A stretch of DNA of 64,000 nucleotides from an uncultured Pelagibacteraceae bacterium. GTDB lineage: Bacteria; Pseudomonadota; Alphaproteobacteria; Pelagibacterales; Pelagibacteraceae. The number at the start of each line of letters is the position of its first letter. Within the stretch, counting starts at the first letter, position 1. The notes under the pieces are model-generated. The model searched no databases and was not told where the DNA came from. It was given only the letters and a program-made list of their open reading frames with translations. The stretch lies in NCBI GenBank assembly GCA_902591185.1, contig CACIZU010000002.1:1-64000 (forward strand), read 5' to 3'. Shown piece after piece: positions 31,646 through 42,983 of this stretch. A program made the translations under genes and the position numbers.

Positions 31646-32191
31646 GTGGCAGACTTTAAACAAAATTACTTTCAAAGAAGAACTAAAGATCGAGGCCCAA
31701 GATCTAACAATAGAATTTCGTCTCCGGATGTTCAAGTTATAGCAAGTGATGGTGCAAATCTTGGTGTGATGAATACGAATGAAGCTATCTCAATGGCAAA
31801 AAACCAAGGATTAGATTTAATTGAAATAGCCGCTAATACTAATCCACCTGTTTGTAAGATAATGGATATGGGTAAATATAAGTATGATGCTCAAAAAAAA
31901 GCAAATCTTGCCAAAAAGAAACAAAAAATTGTTTTACTAAAAGAAATTAAAATGAGACCTGTGACTGAAACTCATGATTATGAATTTAAAGTAAAAAATG
32001 CAAAAAAATTTATAGCAAAAGGAGATAAAGTAAAATTTACAATTAGATTTAAGGGTCGAGAGCTTCAACACTCACATTTAGGAAATGAGTTAATGAGTAA
32101 AATCAAAGATGACATGAAGGATATTGGGAAGGTAGAATTGCACCCTAAGTTCGATGGAAAACAAATGATCATGGTAATTCAGCCTTTATAA
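31646..32191 (+). CDS. infC: Translation initiation factor IF-3 (GTG start)
   Basis: 'NTNPPVCKIMDMGKYKYDAQKKA', 'KEIKMRPVTETHDYEFKVKNAKKFI'. Confidence 0.95.
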   Translation: MADFKQNYFQRRTKDRGPRSNNRISSPDVQVIASDGANLGVMNTNEAISMAKNQGLDLIEIAANTNPPVCKIMDMGKYKYDAQKKANLAKKKQKIVLLKEIKMRPVTETHDYEFKVKNAKKFIAKGDKVKFTIRFKGRELQHSHLGNELMSKIKDDMKDIGKVELHPKFDGKQMIMVIQPL

Positions 32192-32244
32192 GCTTTAATA
32201 TAGGTTGTAAATTTATATCAATCTTTGTATAACACCGCAGAATT

Positions 32245-32451
32245 ATGCCAAAATTAAAAACAAAAAGCTCTGCAAAAAAAAGATTTAAAATATCTGCAAA
32301 GGGGAAGGTTATTACAGCACAAGCTGGTAAAAGACACGGCATGATCAAAAGAACTAATTCTCAAATAAGAAAATTAAGAGGCACAACAACGATGTCAAAA
32401 CAAGATGGAAAAATTGTTAAGTCATACATGCCGTACAGTTTAAGAGGTTAA
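32245..32451 (+). CDS. rpmI: 50S ribosomal protein L35
   Basis: '[33 protein letters not shown]'; position in infC-rpmI-rplT operon. Confidence 0.95.
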   Translation: MPKLKTKSSAKKRFKISAKGKVITAQAGKRHGMIKRTNSQIRKLRGTTTMSKQDGKIVKSYMPYSLRG

Positions 32452-32453
32452 TA

Positions 32454-32810
32454 ATGGCAAGAGTTAAAAGAGGTGTAACCAGTAAAGCTAAACATAAAAA
32501 AGTTTTAAAAGCTGTAAAAGGTCAATGGGGCAGAAGAAAAAACACGATTAGAGTTGCAAAGCAAGCAATGGAAAAATCTATGCAATATGCTTACAGAGAT
32601 AGAAGAAATAAAAAAAGAGATTTTAAATCTTTATGGATACAAAGAATCAATGCTGGTGTTAGATCTGAAGGAATGACGTATTCTAAATTTATTAATGGTT
32701 TAAGCAAATGTGGCATTGTAATTGATAGAAAAATACTTGCTGAAATTGCTTACGATAGTCCTGAAGCATTCAAAACAATTGTACAAAAAGCTCAATCAGC
32801 TTTAAATTAA
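32454..32810 (+). CDS. rplT: 50S ribosomal protein L20
   Basis: '[70 protein letters not shown]'. Confidence 0.97.
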   Translation: MARVKRGVTSKAKHKKVLKAVKGQWGRRKNTIRVAKQAMEKSMQYAYRDRRNKKRDFKSLWIQRINAGVRSEGMTYSKFINGLSKCGIVIDRKILAEIAYDSPEAFKTIVQKAQSALN

Positions 32811-32853
32811 TCTTCTCTATTGTTTTTATTTCTTAAGGAAATAATCTACCAAT

Positions 32854-33921
32854 ATGTCAGACATAAAAAATATTCGAAATGACTATTTAGCTAAACTTAA
32901 GCTATCATTAAGTTTAGAAGAAATTAATCAAATCAAAACAGAGCTATTTGGCAAAAATGGTTTGATTTCTTCTCAATTTAAAAATATTGGATCTTTACAA
33001 GAGACAGATAGAAAAAAATTTGCATCAGATCTAAATCAAATTAAGGACGATTTACAAAATTTAATAACAAATAAAATTAATGAAATTGAATCAAAAAAAA
33101 TAAATAAAAAATTAGAAAAAGAAAAAATTGATGTAACTCTTCCTGAGCGTTCATTTGTTAGAGGTAAAATTCATCCTGTTTCACAAACAATAGATGAAAT
33201 TTCATCAATCTTTTCCGAAATAGGTTTTAGTGTTGAAGAGGGCCCAGATATTGAAAATGAATATAATAATTTTACAGCTCTAAACACTCCTGACAATCAT
33301 CCAGCAAGAGATATGCATGACACATTTTATCTTGATGAGAATAAAGAAATTTTATTAAGAACTCATACATCTCCAGTTCAAATTAGAACAATGTTAAAAG
33401 ATAAACCTCCATTTAAGATTATTGCGCCAGGGAGAACTTACAGGTCTGACAGTGACCAAACACATGCACCGATGTTTCATCAAGTAGAAGGTTTGCATAT
33501 AGACAAAGATATAAATATGGGACATCTAAAGGGCTGTTTAAATTATTTTATTAAAGAGTTTTTTGAAGTTGAAAAAATTAAAATGAGATTTAGACCAAGT
33601 CACTTTCCATTTACTGAACCATCAGCAGAAGTAGATATTGGTTATGAAATTAAAGATGGGAAAATAGTTATTGGAGAAGGAGACCAATGGCTTGAAATCT
33701 TAGGGTGTGGAATGGTTCATCCTAATGTTTTGAAAAATGTGAAAGTTGATCCATCAAAGTATCAAGGATATGCATTTGGAATTGGGATTGATAGATTGTC
33801 GATGCTTAAATATGGTATTAATGACTTAAGAGCTTTCTTTGATTGTGATTATAGATGGTTAAATCATTTTGGTTTTGATCCTTTAGATGTACCAACAAAT
33901 TATAGAGGTTTGAGTCGATGA
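32854..33921 (+). CDS. pheS: Phenylalanyl-tRNA synthetase alpha subunit
   Basis: '[54 protein letters not shown]'. Confidence 0.97.
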   Translation: MSDIKNIRNDYLAKLKLSLSLEEINQIKTELFGKNGLISSQFKNIGSLQETDRKKFASDLNQIKDDLQNLITNKINEIESKKINKKLEKEKIDVTLPERSFVRGKIHPVSQTIDEISSIFSEIGFSVEEGPDIENEYNNFTALNTPDNHPARDMHDTFYLDENKEILLRTHTSPVQIRTMLKDKPPFKIIAPGRTYRSDSDQTHAPMFHQVEGLHIDKDINMGHLKGCLNYFIKEFFEVEKIKMRFRPSHFPFTEPSAEVDIGYEIKDGKIVIGEGDQWLEILGCGMVHPNVLKNVKVDPSKYQGYAFGIGIDRLSMLKYGINDLRAFFDCDYRWLNHFGFDPLDVPTNYRGLSR

Positions 33922-36326
33922 AAATCACATTTGATTGGTTAAAAGATCATTTAGATACAAAATTAAAAGAAGAAAAGCTTTTAAAGCAGCTGACAAATAT
34001 TGGGCTTGAGGTTGAAAGCGTAGAAAACTTATCTGCTGGTCTTGATTTATTCAAAGTATCAAAAATACTAAAGACAGAAAAACATCCAAATGCAGATCGA
34101 CTTAAAGTTTGCGATGTTGATGTGGGAGAAAAAGAAATCAAAAAAGTTGTATGTGGTGCACCTAATGCAAGAGAGGGATTGATAACAATATATGCTCCCC
34201 CTGGAGCCGTTGTTCCAAAAAGTAAAGTAAAATTAGTGGTGGCTAAAATTAGAGATGTTATTTCTTATGGAATGCTTTGTTCTGAGTCAGAATTAAATTT
34301 GTCTGATGAAAGTGATGGAATAACAGAATTATCATTAAAAAAATATGAAAAGAGTATTGGAAAAAGTTATTTTTCAAAATCAGACTCTAATCTTATAGAT
34401 CTTTCAATTACCCCTAATAGACCAGATTGTCTTGGCGTAAGAGGAATAGCAAGAGACCTTGCTGCTTCAGGTTTTGGAAAATTAAAAAATTTAAAAGAAA
34501 AAAAAATTAAGTCAATCACCAAGCAAACTTTAAAAGTAAAAATTAATAAAGAAAAAAATCAAGGATGTAGTTCTTTTGGAAGTTGTTTAATTACTAATGT
34601 AAAAAATAATGAAAGTCCTAAATGGCTAAAAGATAAATTAGTTTCAATTGGGCAAAAGCCAATTTCAGCAATAGTAGATATTACTAATTATGTAATGTTT
34701 GATATTAATCGTCCATTACACGCGTATGATGCTGATAAAATTGAAAAAGGCATTGTAGTTCGAAACTCAAAATTTGGAGAAGAATTCACAGCTTTAGATA
34801 ACAAAAGTTACAAATTAGATGATGGGATGTGTGTGATAAGTGACGGTAAGGGTGTATTGGGATTAGGCGGAATTATTGGAGGCACAAGGTCTGGTACTGA
34901 ATTTAATACTAAAAATATTTTATTAGAGTCAGCATATTTCAAACCCAGATCTATTAGAAGCACATCAAAAAAACTAAACCTAGATACAGATGCAAAGTTT
35001 AGGTTTGAAAGAGGTATTGATCCATTATCTATTGAAGATGGATTAAATAAAGCGGCATTATTAATTAAAGATATTTGTGGTGGAGAGATTAGTAAAATTG
35101 ATATTCAAAGAATTGAAACAAGTAAAATTAAAACTATTAAATTTGACACTAATTTATTTGAAAAAATAACTGGATTTAAAATTTCAACTAAGGAAATGTT
35201 AAAAATCTTAGAAGACCTTGGTTTTAAAATTAAAAAAGAAAAAAAATATTTAAAATTAACTATTCCAACATGGAGACCAGATATTTCACAAGAAATAGAT
35301 ATTATCGAAGAGTTAGTAAGAATAACCGGTTATGATAAGATAAAAATTATAGATCCAATTAAAGAAAGAACTAAATCTACTCTAACTCAGTCACAAAAGT
35401 TATTTCATTTTTTACAAAGAGCAATTGCTTCTAAAGGTTATTTAGAGGCAATAACATGGTCATTTACTGATTCAAATTATAATGATTATTTTAAAGATAA
35501 GAATAAAGAAATAAAAATTGTAAACCCCATAAGCTCAGAGCTGGGAGTTTTGAGAAATTCAATATTTTCAAATTTAATTATGTATATGAACAAAAATCTG
35601 GATAGAGGCTTTAAAGATTTATCTATATTTGAAATAGGTCCTATTTTTACTGGTTCGAATCCAGGTGAACAAAACACCGTAGCCTGTGGTTTGTCAGCGG
35701 GTAAAAGGTCAAGATTATCATGGATTGAAAAAGAGAGAAATGTTGATTTATTTGATGTTAAAAGAGATGTAGTTCAAACTTTAGTTGAAGCAGGATACAA
35801 TTCAGATAAATTTTTCATAGATAGTGAAACACCGAATTATTACCATCCAGGTAAGTCAGGTAGATTATTTTTAAATAGAGGAAAAGATCAAATAGCAGCT
35901 TATTTTGGTGAAATTCACCCCAATATTTTAAAAATGATAGATATTAAAACAGAGTCTTTAGTAGGTTTTGAAATTTTTTTAGATAATTTAAAATTACCAA
36001 AAAAAACATTAAATGATCAAAAAACTAAATTTGAAGTCTCAGATTATCAAAAATCTGAGAGAGATTTTGCGTTTATAGTTAATAAAGAGGTTAAAGCTCA
36101 AGATTTAATTAATGCTGTTTCAAGTGTAGATAAAAAATTAATTAGTAATATTAAAGTTTTTGATATTTATGAGGGTGAAAATATTCCAGAAAATCAAAAA
36201 TCAATAGCAATTAGTGTAACTATACAATCATCTGAAAAAACATTGAATGATAACGATTTAGAAAACATTAATAATTCAATAATTAAAACAGTTGAAAACA
36301 AAACTGGCGCAAAGATACGTTCTTAA
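33918..36326 (+). CDS. pheT: Phenylalanyl-tRNA synthetase beta subunit
   Basis: '[19 protein letters not shown]', B5 and FDX-ACB domains; ATGA overlap with pheS. Confidence 0.97.
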   Translation: MKITFDWLKDHLDTKLKEEKLLKQLTNIGLEVESVENLSAGLDLFKVSKILKTEKHPNADRLKVCDVDVGEKEIKKVVCGAPNAREGLITIYAPPGAVVPKSKVKLVVAKIRDVISYGMLCSESELNLSDESDGITELSLKKYEKSIGKSYFSKSDSNLIDLSITPNRPDCLGVRGIARDLAASGFGKLKNLKEKKIKSITKQTLKVKINKEKNQGCSSFGSCLITNVKNNESPKWLKDKLVSIGQKPISAIVDITNYVMFDINRPLHAYDADKIEKGIVVRNSKFGEEFTALDNKSYKLDDGMCVISDGKGVLGLGGIIGGTRSGTEFNTKNILLESAYFKPRSIRSTSKKLNLDTDAKFRFERGIDPLSIEDGLNKAALLIKDICGGEISKIDIQRIETSKIKTIKFDTNLFEKITGFKISTKEMLKILEDLGFKIKKEKKYLKLTIPTWRPDISQEIDIIEELVRITGYDKIKIIDPIKERTKSTLTQSQKLFHFLQRAIASKGYLEAITWSFTDSNYNDYFKDKNKEIKIVNPISSELGVLRNSIFSNLIMYMNKNLDRGFKDLSIFEIGPIFTGSNPGEQNTVACGLSAGKRSRLSWIEKERNVDLFDVKRDVVQTLVEAGYNSDKFFIDSETPNYYHPGKSGRLFLNRGKDQIAAYFGEIHPNILKMIDIKTESLVGFEIFLDNLKLPKKTLNDQKTKFEVSDYQKSERDFAFIVNKEVKAQDLINAVSSVDKKLISNIKVFDIYEGENIPENQKSIAISVTIQSSEKTLNDNDLENINNSIIKTVENKTGAKIRS

Positions 36327-36331
36327 AGCAA

Positions 36332-38143
36332 ATGAGTAATATTGATAATATTAGAAATTTTGCGATTATTGCTCATATTGATCATGGCAAATCTACAATA
36401 GCAGATAGAATAATTCATAACTGTGGTGGGCTTACCGAAAGAGAAATGAAAGCTCAAGTATTAGATTCAATGGATATTGAACGTGAAAGAGGAATTACAA
36501 TTAAGGCTCAAACAGTAAAACTTAATTATAAATCAAAAGATGGTAAAGATTATATTTTAAATATTATCGACACACCAGGTCATGTTGATTTTAGTTATGA
36601 GGTAAGTAGATCTCTTTATGCTTGTGAGGGATCAATTTTAATTGTTGATAGTACTCAAGGAGTAGAAGCCCAAACGCTTGCAAACGTTTATCAGGCTTTA
36701 GATATTAATCATGAAATAGTACCAGTTTTAAATAAAGTTGATCTTCCAGCATCAGATTTAGATAGAACAAAAAAACAAATCGAAGAAGTGATAGGTATTG
36801 ATACGGAAAATGCTATTCCTTGTTCTGGAAAAACAGGTGAAGGTATAGAAGATATTTTGGAGCAAATTATTACAATCTTACCTGGTCCTAAGGGCGAAAG
36901 TTTAGGTGATTTAAAATGTTTATTGATTGATAGTTGGTATGACACATATTTAGGAGTTGTTATTCTCGTAAGAGTTATTGACGGTAAAATTTCAAAAAAT
37001 ATGAAAATTAAAATGATGTCCACTAATCAAGAATATATTGTTGAAAAAGTTGGTGTATTTACTCCTAAAGCTACAGATATCAATGAATTAAATGCTGGAG
37101 AAATAGGCTTTATAACAACTGGAATAAAAGTTTTATCTGAAACAAAAGTTGGTGATACAATATGTGATGCTGTAAAACCTTTAAAGCAAGAGCTCCCTGG
37201 TTTTAAACCAAGCAAACCTGTAGTATTTTGTGGATTATTTCCCGTAGATAGTTCTGAGTATCAAAAATTAAAAGATGGTTTAGCTAAACTACAATTGAAT
37301 GATGCAAGTTTTTCATTTGAACCTGAGTCTTCTTCAGCATTAGGACTAGGATTTAGATGTGGGTTTTTAGGATTACTTCATTTAGAAATTGTTACAGAAA
37401 GATTAGAAAGAGAATTTGATGTAAATTTATTAACAACAACGCCAGGAGTTGTTTATAAAGTTCACATGAATAATGCAAACATTATTGATCTTCATAATCC
37501 TTCAAGTTTACCAGACCCAACATTAATTAAGCTAATTGAAGAACCTTGGATAAAAGCAACAATAATTACTCCAGATGAATATTTGGGCTCGATAATAAAA
37601 ATGTGTCAGGATAAAAGAGGAGTGCAAACCAATTTAAGTTATTCTGAGAATAGAGCTGTTGTAAATTATGAGTTACCTTTAAACGAAGTGGTTTTTGATT
37701 TTAATGATCGTTTAAAATCAATGTCTAGTGGATATGCTAGTTTTGATTATGAAATTATTGAACATAGAGAGGGTGATTTGGTAAAACTTGGAATTTTAGT
37801 TAATGCAGAGCCAGTAGATGCACTAGCAATGATGATTCATAAAGATTTTGCTCAAAGAACAGGAAGAGAAGTTTGTGAAAAGCTAAAAGATTTAATTCCA
37901 AGGCATAATTTTATGATACCAGTTCAAGCTGCAATTGGAGGCAAAATTATAGCAAGAGAAACTATTAAAGGTTTTAAAAAAGATGTTTTAACTAAAATTC
38001 ATGGTGGTGGAGCCACGGATAGAAAAAGAAAACTTCTTGAAAAGCAAAAGAAAGGTAAAGCTAGATCAAAACAATTTGGCAGAGTGGAAATTCCTCAGGA
38101 AGCATTTATTGGCGTATTAAAAATAAGTAAAGAAAAACAATGA
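36332..38143 (+). CDS. lepA: Elongation factor 4 (LepA)
   Basis: '[20 protein letters not shown]', '[27 protein letters not shown]'. Confidence 0.98.
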   Translation: MSNIDNIRNFAIIAHIDHGKSTIADRIIHNCGGLTEREMKAQVLDSMDIERERGITIKAQTVKLNYKSKDGKDYILNIIDTPGHVDFSYEVSRSLYACEGSILIVDSTQGVEAQTLANVYQALDINHEIVPVLNKVDLPASDLDRTKKQIEEVIGIDTENAIPCSGKTGEGIEDILEQIITILPGPKGESLGDLKCLLIDSWYDTYLGVVILVRVIDGKISKNMKIKMMSTNQEYIVEKVGVFTPKATDINELNAGEIGFITTGIKVLSETKVGDTICDAVKPLKQELPGFKPSKPVVFCGLFPVDSSEYQKLKDGLAKLQLNDASFSFEPESSSALGLGFRCGFLGLLHLEIVTERLEREFDVNLLTTTPGVVYKVHMNNANIIDLHNPSSLPDPTLIKLIEEPWIKATIITPDEYLGSIIKMCQDKRGVQTNLSYSENRAVVNYELPLNEVVFDFNDRLKSMSSGYASFDYEIIEHREGDLVKLGILVNAEPVDALAMMIHKDFAQRTGREVCEKLKDLIPRHNFMIPVQAAIGGKIIARETIKGFKKDVLTKIHGGGATDRKRKLLEKQKKGKARSKQFGRVEIPQEAFIGVLKISKEKQ

Positions 38144-38191
38144 TTAATTTGATAGTTATTAGATATATTTAATACCTTAGTTTGTAAGCTT

Positions 38192-38599
38192 ATGATTATA
38201 TATTCAAATAAAAAAAAAAATAAAATTTTGGGTGTTTTACATAGGTCTAAAAAAATTTCGAATAAAAGAAATAATATTTCTCCAATTAATGAATATCTTC
38301 AAATTTCAAGTCAAAAATTAAAAAAAGGTGATTATATAAATCCTCATGTTCATCTAAAAAATAAAAGAATAATATTTAGCACTCAAGAGGCATGGTTTGT
38401 TTTAAAAGGAAAATTATCTGTAAAAATTTTTGATATAGATAAAAAAAATATTAAAAATCTCATTTTAAATAAAGGAGATATTTATGTTTTTTTTTGTGGG
38501 GGTCATTCATTCAAAGTTTTAAGTAATAATGCAGAATTTTATGAAATAAAAAATGGCCCTTATCAAAAAAATGTAAAAGACATTGAATATTTTAAGTAA
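38192..38599 (+). CDS. Small cupin-like protein at start of polysaccharide island
   Basis: 'GDYINPHVHLKNKRIIFSTQEAWFVLKGKLSVKIFDID...NKGDIYVFFCGGHSF' cupin-type motifs. Confidence 0.6.
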   Translation: MIIYSNKKKNKILGVLHRSKKISNKRNNISPINEYLQISSQKLKKGDYINPHVHLKNKRIIFSTQEAWFVLKGKLSVKIFDIDKKNIKNLILNKGDIYVFFCGGHSFKVLSNNAEFYEIKNGPYQKNVKDIEYFK

Positions 38600-38649
38600 T
38601 TTTTGTGAATTAAGTTTTTTAATTTAGCAAATAGTATATTAATTCGATT

Positions 38650-39624
38650 ATGAAAAAAAAAGCATTTATTACAGGAATTAATGGCCAAGATGGAAGTTAT
38701 TTATCAAATCTTTTAGTAGAAAAAGGCTATAAAGTTTATGGTTTGGTTAGAAGAAATTCAATTAATGAACATCAAACAACAAGACTTGATCTATTAAATA
38801 ATAAAATTGATTTAAGTTATGGAGACTTGTTAGACGAAAGCTCCTTGGAAAGTAAAATCAGAAAAATTAAGCCAGATGAAATTTATAATTTAGCTGCGCA
38901 ATCACATGTAAAAGTTAGTTTTGAAATACCTCAATTTACAGTAAAAACAAATGCAATCGGTGTCTTAAATATGTTAGAGGCATTTAGAAAATTTTCTGCA
39001 AAAGGAAGATTTTATCAAGCTTCATCATCAGAAATGTTTGGAGTAAATGTGGATAAAGACAAATTTCAAAGAGAAACAACAGAACTTGCTCCTAATAGCC
39101 CATATGGATGTTCTAAAGTTTTTTCATTTTATTTAACAAAATTTTACAGACGAGCATATAAATTATTTGTGTGTAATGGTATTTTATTTAACCACGAGTC
39201 ACCCTTTAGAGGTACAAATTTTGTAACTAATAAGATTGTGAAAGGAGCAGTATCAATAAAACTTGGATTGCAAAATAAATTAGAGCTAGGCAATTTAGAT
39301 GCTTGTCGTGATTGGGGTCACTCGAAAGATTATGTAGAAGCAATGCATAGAATTATAAATCATAAGGTTGCAGATGATTTTGTTGTGGCATCTGGAAAAA
39401 CTTTTTCTGTTAGGGATTTTTGTAGTATCACATTCAAAAAATTAGGGTTAAATTATAAAGACTATGTAGTACAAAATAAAAAATATTTTAGGCCTGGAGA
39501 AGTGCCTTTCCTAAAAGGCGATGCGAGAAGAGCAAGAAAAATTTTAAAGTGGAAGCCAAAGTATACAATATATGCTTTGATTGATGAAATGATAGAAAGC
39601 TGGAACAAAACATTAGAAAGATAA
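38650..39624 (+). CDS. gmd: GDP-mannose 4,6-dehydratase family protein
   Basis: 'FITGINGQDGSYLSNLLVEKGYKVYGLVRRNS', 'QASSSEMFG', 'YGCSKVF', 'NGILFNHESP'. Confidence 0.9.
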   Translation: MKKKAFITGINGQDGSYLSNLLVEKGYKVYGLVRRNSINEHQTTRLDLLNNKIDLSYGDLLDESSLESKIRKIKPDEIYNLAAQSHVKVSFEIPQFTVKTNAIGVLNMLEAFRKFSAKGRFYQASSSEMFGVNVDKDKFQRETTELAPNSPYGCSKVFSFYLTKFYRRAYKLFVCNGILFNHESPFRGTNFVTNKIVKGAVSIKLGLQNKLELGNLDACRDWGHSKDYVEAMHRIINHKVADDFVVASGKTFSVRDFCSITFKKLGLNYKDYVVQNKKYFRPGEVPFLKGDARRARKILKWKPKYTIYALIDEMIESWNKTLER

Positions 39625-41366
39625 TGTTTTTTAATTTTATCTCATTTATATCAATTTATATTTTTTTTTTTACAATAATTTTATCAGCTGGCAAAATAGC
39701 AAATAATTATATCTTACAATTTAAAAACCTAAGTTTAGGTGAGCATGGCATATTAGGTTTTATAATTTTTTATTTTTTAAGTTTATGTATTCACTTTTTT
39801 TTTGCGATTAATGATTTAATAATTTTTTCTGTTTTTCTCATACTAATAATTTTCTTCGTAAGAAATTTTAGAAATATTCTAAAAATAAATAAAATTAGTA
39901 ATTTAAAGTTATTTATTACTTTTTTAATTTTTTTAATAATATCAATCACGAATAATCATCATGATGATTTATATATATTCCAGCTTCCTATTATAAATTA
40001 TATGCAAAATTATAAGATTGTTTTTGGCTTAATTAATTTGAATGATTTTATCGGGCAAGGTCATAGCTTTTATGAGATTATGTCACTTTTTAAAATTCCG
40101 ATATACGAAAATAGAGCATACTTTTTATTACCGATAATATTTTTACATTTTTTTGTAATTTTTTTGTTCGAATCTCTTGAAATTGAAAAAAATAAATTTG
40201 TAAAATATTTTATTTATTTTGTTATCGCTTTATTAATCATTAGATTCAATAGAAGTAAAGAATATGGAACAGATCTGCCAATTTTATGTTTACTATTTTA
40301 TATTCAAATAAATTTTTTTCGCTTTTTAAACTCCAAAAATATTGAATATTTTTTTAAATCTATTTTAGCAAGTTTGTTCTGTATAATTTTAAAACTTTAT
40401 GGAGTTCTTTCTATATTTTATGTGTTTGCTTTTTTGCCTTTACTTAAAAAGGATGTGTTTAGAATATTTGAGAAAAAAAAATATATATTTTTTATTTTAT
40501 CAATATTCTTCTTAACTATAACAAAAAATATCATAGTTTCGGGATGTATGTTTTATCCAATTTCTGAAATCTGTTTAGATAAAAAGTATGCTAACTGGTC
40601 TATAGGAAGGGAGATAGCAGAAAAAAGAAATGAATTTTATAGTGCCCAAGTTTTTGGATGGAGATCTTATACAAAAAATATTAATCAAGGAAAATTTATA
40701 TCTGCAAAAGGATATCTTGAAACGAATGCAGTTGAAAAAATTAAAGGCTTAATGACTGATAAAGATTTAGAAAAAATTATTACTGGGATTGTGATAGTTT
40801 TTTTATTCATACTAATCTCAGTATCATCAAAAAATAAAATTAAAATCGATAAAATAAAACGATATCCTAACTTAATAATATTATTATGTTTTTTTATACC
40901 ATTTATGATTTGGTCGATTAAGTTTCCACAAAGTAGATATGGATATTTTTCATATGTTTCCTGCTTATTTTTTTATATATCATATCGATATTTTAATTTA
41001 GGAGAAATAAATAAAAAATCTGTAAAAATTTTTTTTTCAATATTATTAATTTTTCTTTCAACTAAGAATATTTTAAGAATTCATAGTGAAATTCAAAATA
41101 ACAATAATAATATAAATCAATATCCAATAAAAAAATTTAAGTCAGATGATTATATCGTAAAATTAATAGATAATATTAAATTTAATATTCCAAAAAACTC
41201 TTTTATGGAGTGCTCAAATATACCAATGCTATGTCTTGCAAATCAAAAGATGATTAAAAAAGCAAAAGTATATAATGGATATTATTTTCTAGAAAATAAT
41301 TCATCGGAATTAAGACGGCATATAAGTTCTTCTGCTTATTATGATATGATAGAAACTAATAATTAA
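39624..41366 (+). CDS. Polytopic membrane protein, probable polysaccharide-biosynthesis/GT-C-like
   Basis: 580 aa, many TM segments, 'NHHDDLYIFQLPIINYMQ' and location in glycosyltransferase cluster. Confidence 0.5.
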   Translation: MFFNFISFISIYIFFFTIILSAGKIANNYILQFKNLSLGEHGILGFIIFYFLSLCIHFFFAINDLIIFSVFLILIIFFVRNFRNILKINKISNLKLFITFLIFLIISITNNHHDDLYIFQLPIINYMQNYKIVFGLINLNDFIGQGHSFYEIMSLFKIPIYENRAYFLLPIIFLHFFVIFLFESLEIEKNKFVKYFIYFVIALLIIRFNRSKEYGTDLPILCLLFYIQINFFRFLNSKNIEYFFKSILASLFCIILKLYGVLSIFYVFAFLPLLKKDVFRIFEKKKYIFFILSIFFLTITKNIIVSGCMFYPISEICLDKKYANWSIGREIAEKRNEFYSAQVFGWRSYTKNINQGKFISAKGYLETNAVEKIKGLMTDKDLEKIITGIVIVFLFILISVSSKNKIKIDKIKRYPNLIILLCFFIPFMIWSIKFPQSRYGYFSYVSCLFFYISYRYFNLGEINKKSVKIFFSILLIFLSTKNILRIHSEIQNNNNNINQYPIKKFKSDDYIVKLIDNIKFNIPKNSFMECSNIPMLCLANQKMIKKAKVYNGYYFLENNSSELRRHISSSAYYDMIETNN

Positions 41367-42081
41367 TATTTATTAATCTTAATTTAATTAGTCCGATTAT
41401 ATTTCTCAAAGCAATTGATGGTATCTTGCTTAAATGAAAAACATTTGTATTACCACTAATTCTTATTCTATGATTAATTTTTATTTGATGAATTTTAATA
41501 TTTTTTTTTAAGCAAATAGCTACAAACCCCCACCAAAATCCCTCTACCATAAATTTCAAAAATGGGTTTATCTTTTTTAAAAAACTTGATTTGCAAAAAA
41601 TATAAGGGCAACTAGGATCATGAATATTTGAAAAAAAAAGAATCCGATGAAATAATAAGAAAAATTTTGACATGAGTAGCCTCTGTAGACTATCACTTCT
41701 TTTGAACCTGTGACCTATAATTACACTATCACTTAAAAGAAATCTTTTATTCCAAAACTTTTTAAAATCTTTTGGATCACACTGACCATCAGAGTCAACA
41801 CTTAAAATATATTCTCCTTTTGCAATTTTTATAGAAGACCTTACTGCATTTGCATAACCTCTTTTTTTATTTTTAATATTAGAAACAAATTTTTTTTTAT
41901 TTTTAATTAATATTTTTTTTAAGACTTCTTTTGTCTTGTCAGTACTCCCATCTTCTGCAATTATCATTTCATAATTTATTGATAACTTATCAAGTGTATT
42001 TTTCCATTCTAATAAGGTCTTTTCTATTGTTTTTTCTTCATTATAAATTGGAAATATTATTGAAAGTTTTTTTATGTTCAT
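41356..42081 (-). CDS. Glycosyltransferase family 2
   Basis: 'LSIIFPIYNEEKTIEKTLLEW', 'IIAEDGSTDKTKEVL', 'ILSVDSDGQCDPKDF'. Confidence 0.9.
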   Translation of the reverse strand: MNIKKLSIIFPIYNEEKTIEKTLLEWKNTLDKLSINYEMIIAEDGSTDKTKEVLKKILIKNKKKFVSNIKNKKRGYANAVRSSIKIAKGEYILSVDSDGQCDPKDFKKFWNKRFLLSDSVIIGHRFKRSDSLQRLLMSKFFLLFHRILFFSNIHDPSCPYIFCKSSFLKKINPFLKFMVEGFWWGFVAICLKKNIKIHQIKINHRIRISGNTNVFHLSKIPSIALRNIIGLIKLRLININY

Positions 42082-42167
42082 AATCTAGTATAATTAACTA
42101 CATTAGAAAATAGCAATTTCAAGATTAATAAAAAAACTTATATATAGATAAAATAATTAAAAAATTT

Positions 42168-42983
42168 TTGTTAGAAATGTCTGCAACTAAAAAAAAAATA
42201 TTTATCTTATTTTCAGGAGAAATGCGTTTTTTCTATGAAAATATTTTATCAATAAATGAAAGTTTAAATGATTATGATAAAATATTCCTTTTTTATCCGT
42301 GGAATCATCAAAGTGAAGTAATAAAAAAATTTAAGAAATATTATACCAAAAATCATATAAATTATATTTCAGAGAATAATTGGGACAAAATTTTAGAAAA
42401 AATTAAATATCCGGATAACGCAGCAAGTATTTCAGGAGGGTTATTTTTTATGTGGGATGCACTTACACAATCCTTTTCTAAGTTAAAACATGATCTGAAT
42501 GATAATGATTTAATACTAAGATTTAGATCAGATATTAAGATTAATTCAAAAAAACTAAATTTAAATTTAGATAATGTAAAAAACAATACACTTTACATAC
42601 CTGATTGTTATCATTGGAATGGTTATAATGATCAAGTTTTTTTATCAAAAGTTAAGACATTAAGTAAGTTTAGTAATTTTTTTGAATTTGTTAATAAATC
42701 AATAGAAAAAAATTATTTCATATGCCCAGAATATATTTTCTATAAATTTCTTAAAAAAGAAAAAATCAATACTATTTTTTTTGAATTTGATTACCAAATT
42801 TTGAAAAATAAAAAAATAGTAGAAAATAAAGATATGCTTGTAAAAGGAGGAAAAAGCTATATTCCAATAAAAGATAAAATTACAATAAAAATTTTAAAAA
42901 TTTTATATAAATTTAGAAATTTTAAAGAATTTTATTTAAAAAAAAAGAAAAGGAATAAAAATCAAAACTTATTTTATGACTAA
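42168..42983 (+). CDS. Putative glycosyltransferase-like protein (WavE-like)
   Basis: 'IFILFSGEMRFFYENILSINESL', 'NDLILRFRSDIKIN' resemble WavE-type proteins; start uncertain. Confidence 0.5.
   Translation: MLEMSATKKKIFILFSGEMRFFYENILSINESLNDYDKIFLFYPWNHQSEVIKKFKKYYTKNHINYISENNWDKILEKIKYPDNAASISGGLFFMWDALTQSFSKLKHDLNDNDLILRFRSDIKINSKKLNLNLDNVKNNTLYIPDCYHWNGYNDQVFLSKVKTLSKFSNFFEFVNKSIEKNYFICPEYIFYKFLKKEKINTIFFEFDYQILKNKKIVENKDMLVKGGKSYIPIKDKITIKILKILYKFRNFKEFYLKKKKRNKNQNLFYD

Noticed and set aside
38210-38220. 11-A tract near the start of the cupin gene as a phase-variation switch
   Set aside because: Poly-A/Lys runs are common throughout this AT-rich window; no specific evidence of switching.
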